Positions 12,403 to 15,766 of a stretch of DNA of 15,766 nt are shown piece after piece (within the stretch, counting starts at the first letter, position 1; every line of letters starts with the position of its first letter). The position numbers were made by a program, and so were the translations under genes. Source of the stretch: Chloroflexi bacterium UBA4733 (GTDB lineage Bacteria; Chloroflexota; UBA4733); the NCBI GenBank assembly GCA_002404055.1, contig DHIZ01000032.1:1-15766 (forward strand), given 5' to 3'. The notes beneath the pieces are model-generated. The model worked only from the letters and a program-made list of their open reading frames with translations, was not told the origin of the DNA and made no database searches.

Positions 12403-12771
12403 TCAGACCTTTTTGGATCCCCACCGTTGGTGGCTCGGATCGGTTTCCGGCAAAACGGTGCGGAGGGTCGATTGTCCGCCCGTCGACGCTGTCTGAGTCG
12501 CTATGCCCGCCGACACTGGCGCACGAACTGCGGTTGTCGCCAGGGCACGACTTTGCTCGGCCAACCTTGTGCTGAGTTCGTCCCGCTCCAACACGCCATC
12601 GGTGAAGGTAGCGATATCGCTCGCGATGGCATACGCTGCTTCGACCAACTCCTTATCGCCTGTGCCCTCCACTTCGCCCAGAACATGGACGGCGAACCAG
12701 CGATCGAAGTCGCGCAGTGTCGAATGGCCGCTCGCGACGCTCGCGAGCCGGGCGCTGAGGTCACGCCGCAT
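12403..12771 (-). CDS. Small uncharacterised helical protein
   Basis: About 122 residues from ATG 12771 (a TTG at 12786 is possible). The core LRDFDRWFAVHVLGEVEGTG followed by a helix (ELVEAAYAIASDIATFTDG) and ELSTRLAEQSRAL recalls, from memory, a loosely defined group of short proteins with an L-x-x-F-x-x-W-F signature and a C-terminal helix of E-L-x-x-x-L type. Function unknown. The last 30 residues are Thr- and Ser-rich and look disordered. Its start codon overlaps that of the divergent gene on the other strand. The ribosome-binding site is weak. Confidence 0.55.
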   Translation of the reverse strand: MRRDLSARLASVASGHSTLRDFDRWFAVHVLGEVEGTGDKELVEAAYAIASDIATFTDGVLERDELSTRLAEQSRALATTAVRAPVSAGIATQTASTGGQSTLRTVLPETDPSHQRWGSKKV

Positions 12772-13144
12772 GTCCACGCCTGACAAACCTTTCGACTATC
12801 TCGACCCCACGGTATTGAGGCGACTCTTTAACGACCAGCAGATACCGGAGAAGGCCATCGCCGGAGATCTCAGGGAAGAAATCCGGCCACAAACGCATCT
12901 CAGCGCTCACCGCCGTGCTCGCTTGACCATTCGGGGGAGGCAAGCCCAAGCGTGTACCCACACGTGTATCGTGACATATTTGGACTGGTACGGCAAGCCC
13001 GTCGCCATTTGTCACTGTTACTGGCGACGCGAAAAGTTCCTCACCAGGCCCGACCCAAAGTGGATGGACATCGATGGGCACATCTATCGGGATGATCCTG
13101 AAGCGAAAAGCGAGCCGTGGCCTCTGGACGAAGGGGCGTCGTGA
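12770..13144 (+). CDS. Uncharacterised 124-residue protein
   Basis: The family is not recognised. ATG 12770 has GAGGT nine bases upstream; the longer frame back to 12503 is a shadow of the minus-strand gene. The product begins MSTPDKPFDYLDPTVLRRLF, has a basic central stretch, then CTHTCIVTYLDWYGKPVAI and CHCYWRREKF with four cysteines and nearby histidines that could bind a metal, and an acidic tail with KWMDIDGHIYRDDPE. It is soluble. The opposite strand is also open here, but its sequence is less protein-like. It starts back to back with the minus-strand gene, sharing CATG at 12769-12772. Confidence 0.6.
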   Translation: MSTPDKPFDYLDPTVLRRLFNDQQIPEKAIAGDLREEIRPQTHLSAHRRARLTIRGRQAQACTHTCIVTYLDWYGKPVAICHCYWRREKFLTRPDPKWMDIDGHIYRDDPEAKSEPWPLDEGAS

Positions 13145-13189
13145 CCTCACATCATGGTTGTGTTGCGAGGGGAGACACGCTATGGTCAA

Positions 13190-13217
13190 AGTCGTGACGG
13201 TGCGGAGGAAGCCGCAG
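13190..13217. repeat. 28-base direct repeat, copy 1 (partner at 13600-13627)
   Basis: AGTCGTGACGGTGCGG continues to a 28-base block repeated at 13600-13627 with two substitutions. The two copies bracket the methyltransferase fragment, 410 bases apart. This copy ends at a GTG start codon and provides its GGAGG. Confidence 0.75.
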
Positions 13218-13324
13218 TGAGCAGTAATTTGCTGGACCGCCTGCCGTTCAACTTGCCCATCTTCTCCGCACTCGGCCAAGCCATCGCTGGCCACCCGCTC
13301 CTGCTCGTTGCCGCCGGGCCGTGA
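13217..13324 (+). CDS. 35-codon ORF, possibly the truncated start of an ATPase-like gene
   Basis: GTG 13217 follows GGAGG at eight bases. The frame encodes LLDRLPFNLPIFSALGQAIA then GHPLLLVAAGP and stops. The hydrophobic strand ending in A-A-G-P resembles the run-up to a Walker A loop (…V-x-G-x-x-G-x-G-K-T), as though a nucleotide-binding gene were cut off there. It stops where unrelated sequence leading into the methyltransferase fragment begins. It may equally be chance. Confidence 0.3.
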   Translation: MSSNLLDRLPFNLPIFSALGQAIAGHPLLLVAAGP

Positions 13325-13372
13325 ACACCTGAGTAGCAACCTCACGTCACGACGCTTGCGCGAATGTGCGCG

Positions 13373-13447
13373 GGCCTTGCCGACCTCGCAGCGCCCCTGC
13401 CAGATGAGCTGGGGCTTGCGTTGCTCGGGGATGTAGCTCTCGGGCAT
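13373..13447 (-). pseudogene. Methyltransferase N-terminal fragment
   Basis: The minus strand from ATG 13447 encodes MPESYIPEQRKPQLIWQGRC, nearly identical to the first 20 residues of the protein at 96-2177, then leaves homology after about 25 codons. The frame continues to 12761 only by chance, as a shadow of the plus-strand gene. The start region with GGAG is retained, so a useless leader peptide could still be made. Confidence 0.88.
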
Positions 13448-13508
13448 GGCGACTCCGTTTAGCGAACGGCTTACCTACCGATCTGCTGTGCAGGGTAGCA
13501 TACAGTGT
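13373..13508. repeat. Methyltransferase 5' end and promoter, copy 2 (partner at 2103-2238)
   Basis: Same orientation as the intact locus. Beyond the start codon the upstream match includes a shared GTAGCATAC (TATGCTAC in minus-strand sense). Because the promoter was copied with the gene start, this site may still fire leftward into the 12.8-13.4 kb region, antisense to the gene at 12770. Confidence 0.85.
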
Positions 13509-13667
13509 GATAGCGTTTAAATCGGTCCACGCTGGAGTGGCATTGCATCACAGATGAAGGCTCGGTTACCAGCGACGCAGTATCATCGTGGACTGATTTA
13601 GTCGTGACGGTGCGGGGGAAGCCCCAGCCATGCATTCGCTGTTGTCCGATGCGAGGAGAGGCATCGG
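13509..13667. other. Leader region of the 13668 gene
   Basis: The region between the copied methyltransferase promoter and the next gene contains the second 28-base repeat (13600-13627), then GAGGAGAGG about seven bases before ATG 13668. No confident promoter hexamers for the plus strand were found. Confidence 0.4.
13600..13627. repeat. 28-base direct repeat, copy 2 (partner at 13190-13217)
   Basis: Second copy, with GGGGGAAGCCCCAG replacing GGAGGAAGCCGCAG at its end. It lies about 40 bases before the gene at 13668, so the original repeat may have been a gene leader. Confidence 0.75.
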
Positions 13668-14291
13668 ATGAGCACTGACCAGCCATTCTTTCTGGTGCGC
13701 GTGGCGTCAGAGGTGGCGGCGACCGTGCGCCTTTTCTTTGAAGTCCGGGGGCAACAGAAGATGCTGGCAAAACGCACAAATGAACTGGATCTGCGCGACG
13801 CCGCCGTGGCCGAACTGGAACGGCAACACGCCGAGCCCTTTGCGGCAGACGAGCGCTTCCGGTCGGAACCCCACCACGGCATCAGTCTCAGCGCGGACGA
13901 AGTCTGGGCCTACTGGCGCGCCGATGATCTCATCGAGATCCCCTTCTTGATCGTGGTGCAGAACGCCTGGATCTATCCCGTGACCCTGACCACCCTCGGC
14001 GGAACGGTCGCCTTCACGAGCGGCTATGCCGGACAGAAGCTAGCGGCGGAGGTCCGGCGGTACACCGTGCCCGGCCTGCAAGCATGTGGGATCGTCATGT
14101 CCTATCGCTGGCAGCCATCCGTCGATCGCCCGGCGCAGCCCCTCGCGGCCAATGGCCTCAATTTCGTCACCGCTAGCCTGACACTCCACGCTTATTTCCA
14201 GGGCCAGCAAGGGGAGTTCAGCCTGACCGACGTGCCGGTTCAGGCCCGGGTGTTGATTGACGGGCGCCGGTCCGGATCCCCGAGCATCTGA
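13668..14291 (+). CDS. Uncharacterised 207-residue protein
   Basis: The family is not recognised. ATG 13668 has an excellent ribosome-binding site (GAGGAGAGG). The N-terminus (FFLVRVASEVAATVRLFFE) is hydrophobic and amphipathic and might associate with membrane, but is too short and charged for a confident transmembrane helix. Residues about 30-60 (MLAKRTNELDLRDAAVAELE) are likely a coiled helix. From residue 90 on the sequence is strand-rich (IEIPFLIVVQNAWIYPVTLT, VAFTSGYAGQKL, LTLHAYFQG), suggesting a C-terminal beta sandwich. It is followed by the frameshifted gene at 14374 on the same strand and may belong to one operon with it. Confidence 0.72.
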   Translation: MSTDQPFFLVRVASEVAATVRLFFEVRGQQKMLAKRTNELDLRDAAVAELERQHAEPFAADERFRSEPHHGISLSADEVWAYWRADDLIEIPFLIVVQNAWIYPVTLTTLGGTVAFTSGYAGQKLAAEVRRYTVPGLQACGIVMSYRWQPSVDRPAQPLAANGLNFVTASLTLHAYFQGQQGEFSLTDVPVQARVLIDGRRSGSPSI

Positions 14292-14300
14292 CGCGCGGTT

Positions 14301-14327
14301 GTTCCCCGACGAATGAAACGGAGGTCT
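14301..14327. repeat. 27-base repeat, copy 2 (partner at 4164-4190)
   Basis: It begins GTTCCCCGACGAATGAA and ends ACGGAGGTCT, differing from the partner at three bases. It lies just after the stop of the 13668 gene and upstream of the frameshifted gene. Confidence 0.6.
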
Positions 14328-14373
14328 ACGTACTGAACACCCTTCCCGTGCTAATGAAAGCTGGTGTACCCCG

Positions 14374-15148
14374 TTGGCGTCGATAGGCGGCGGGACTGAC
14401 GGCGACAGTGGACCGAACGCAACAACGACCAACTACGTGAGACTTCCTGAAGTCGCGCTCCTCTGGAGGAACCACCCCGGAGTCAATGACATCGTGTGTC
14501 GCTACTACTCCCAGGCTTGTGATGTCGTCCTGGGTGAGTTTGGTACGTCTCCGGCGGCATTTGAGGCGAGCGATGACCGGGCGCCCTATGCCTCGATCTT
14601 GATCTCGTGGAGTGAGGCGACTGCGCGAGACCGCGCCGCATGGGCCAATACGGATGATGCGACTCGTGATGCGGCCTATGGGGTTGCAATTGCCTACGTT
14701 CAATTGCAATATAATCTGGTGGCCGTAAGCCGTTCCGACCGAATGACCGGCTGTGACTATTGGTTTGCGCCCCCCCGACGAGCCGTTTTCGGAACTCGAC
14801 CTTGACGGCAAGACGAAGCTCGAGGTGTCTGGATCACGGACGGATCGTCGCTCGGAATTGCAGGGGCGACTCAATGCCAAAGTACGCCAGATGGCAGCGA
14901 TGCCGCCAGTCTGCCCAGGCGTCGCGGTAGTCGTCGGGTTCCGTCAGCATGCCATTTTGGGAAAGAGACGCCCATGCATGCACTGGAGCAGCACCGCCAG
15001 GCCGAGGAACTCATGGGGCGCGCGGATGTCGCCGAGCGCTCAGGTGATATGGCGGGCGCGATACGGTTCCGCGGTCAGGCGGCAAAAATCGAGGACGCAG
15101 TCTTTGTACTTGTTGACCCGACCAAGTCGGTCACCCGTGGCGCCATAG
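14374..15148 (+). pseudogene. Frameshifted uncharacterised gene, first gene of a two-gene unit
   Basis: Frame one runs from TTG 14374 and encodes YVRLPEVALLWRNHPGVNDI, VLGEFGTSPAAFE and AYGVAIAYVQLQYN up to GCDYWFAPP, then ends at 14805 in noise. At the run of seven C (14770-14776) a change of one base passes into the next frame, which continues convincingly as DEPFSELDLDGKTKLEVSG, GRLNAKVRQMAAMP and GVAVVVGF. Removing one C restores one reading frame. Beyond about 14970 the second frame also degrades, although its first stop is at 15148, 175 bases inside the next gene; the true end is unclear. The family is unnamed as far as I know. The start is uncertain, with GTG 14437 an alternative. A sequencing error in the C-run cannot be excluded. 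Confidence 0.65.
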
Positions 15149-15766
15149 CGGTGAGTGCTGCCGCCTTGTATTACAAAGCCGGCCTGTATGGGGAGGCAAT
15201 ACGAAGTGCCCACCGCTCTTTGGGCAGTGGGGAGCTCTTGCCGAGTGATCAGATCGAGTTAGAAGAGCTCGTCCAACGCTCACGGCAACTGCACCTGGCG
15301 GATCCGACGCCGAACAAACCACCGCTGGAGATCGTCACCGGACGCGAAAGCCTCGATACGATCATTCAGACGGCCTTTGCGGTTGTGTCCGCCGTTGGAC
15401 AAGAGGATTATGGTCTCCTCGACCGGCTGGTGGACTCCCATAACTACCGGTCCGCTTTTGTGCAGCATGCTCGTCAACTCGCACCGGACGGCGCGCTTGT
15501 TGGCGCCGTCGAGGTGACAAGACAGGGACTGGGCTCCATTGAGCGCGCGCGGTTGACGCCGGCGTCGCGTCTATCAATTTCCCAATACATCGCCGCTGAT
15601 AGTCCGCCCGCGGCGGACGAGGAACGGGCGCGCACAGCCGTGGTGTCCGGTACTCTGCGCGACCTGGATCTTGACAAAAAGACGATCCGCGTGGAGACTC
15701 GCGGCGGTCAATCACAGCTCTGCTTGATTGACCGTGCAATCATTCGGGTGTGTTTCACCTCTGTTG
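14974..15766 (+). CDS. Helical repeat (TPR-like) protein with a C-terminal beta domain, runs off the window
   Basis: An open frame of 264 codons from ATG 14974 continues past the right edge. The first 110 residues are paired helices typical of TPR-like folds: HRQAEELMGRADVAERSGD, AIRFRGQAAKIEDAVFVL, then ALYYKAGLYGEAIRSAHRSL. A helical middle follows (ESLDTIIQTAFAVVSAVGQE). From about residue 230 a strand-rich segment begins (VVSGTLRDLDLDKKTIRVE), resembling small beta domains with the pattern G-x-L-R-x-L-D-L-D-K. The likely role is protein-protein binding. It follows the frameshifted gene closely and shares its first frame, which is open from 14806, so the start at 14974 is not certain. The ribosome-binding site is weak (GGGAAAGAG). 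Confidence 0.72.
   Translation, partial: MHALEQHRQAEELMGRADVAERSGDMAGAIRFRGQAAKIEDAVFVLVDPTKSVTRGAIAVSAAALYYKAGLYGEAIRSAHRSLGSGELLPSDQIELEELVQRSRQLHLADPTPNKPPLEIVTGRESLDTIIQTAFAVVSAVGQEDYGLLDRLVDSHNYRSAFVQHARQLAPDGALVGAVEVTRQGLGSIERARLTPASRLSISQYIAADSPPAADEERARTAVVSGTLRDLDLDKKTIRVETRGGQSQLCLIDRAIIRVCFTSV

Noticed and set aside
12761..13447. 228-codon minus-strand frame beginning like the methyltransferase
   Set aside because: Only about the first 25 codons are homologous. The rest is opposite the plus-strand gene at 12770 and the 35-codon ORF, so it is a truncated fragment rather than a new fusion gene.
1..15766. CRISPR array or cas genes
   Set aside because: No series of short regularly spaced repeats and no Cas-like protein was seen on either strand.

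Overview
This is an accessory, high-GC bacterial stretch. No gene in it fixes the taxon. The mix of a DUF6941-like protein, BrnT-like toxins and RelE/AbrB and Xre modules would suit Chloroflexota (Thermomicrobia-like) or a similar high-GC lineage, but that is inference. No CRISPR array, rRNA or intact tRNA is visible.

Layout. At the left (96-2177, minus) is a complete beta-class DNA methyltransferase of the kind found in type III-like restriction-modification systems. Any nuclease/helicase partner would lie beyond the left edge. Next come the 3' stub of an IS5-type transposase (about 2457-2576) and a zinc-ribbon membrane protein (2581-3291). From 3.7 to 12.2 kb the window is packed with toxin-antitoxin-like modules: a small orphan gene (3823), a HigB/RelE-like toxin, Xre antitoxin and coupled third gene (4277-5860), a BrnT-like toxin with ribbon-helix-helix partner (6498-7159), an uncharacterised small/large pair on the minus strand (7245-7965), a BrnT-antitoxin chimera (8274-8858), an AbrB/RelE pair (9323-9911), a lone HicB-like gene (10408-10626), and second copies of three of these modules (10766-12232). 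A DUF6941-like gene (5935-6435) sits among them. At 12.4-13.1 kb are two short divergent genes. After a scar carrying a copied methyltransferase 5' end come an unknown protein (13668-14291), a frameshifted gene (14374 onward) and a repeat-like helical protein that leaves the window at the right edge.

The main story is duplication and decay. The right-hand half holds second copies of at least four left-hand pieces in a changed order. In these copies antitoxin genes survive while toxin genes are deleted or fused away: one brnT-like copy lost 181 bp between two ACCGGA repeats that the left copy still carries, and another survives only as about 40 codons joined in frame to an antitoxin. A tRNA-Lys(CTT)-like 3' fragment, tRNA positions 32-73 exactly, lies at 9179-9220 and probably marks an old integration boundary.

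The best candidates for undescribed biology are the two-gene unit at the right edge, the third gene coupled to the HigB/Xre pair, the toxin-antitoxin chimera, and a short frame conserved by synonymous substitutions behind both ribbon-helix-helix genes.
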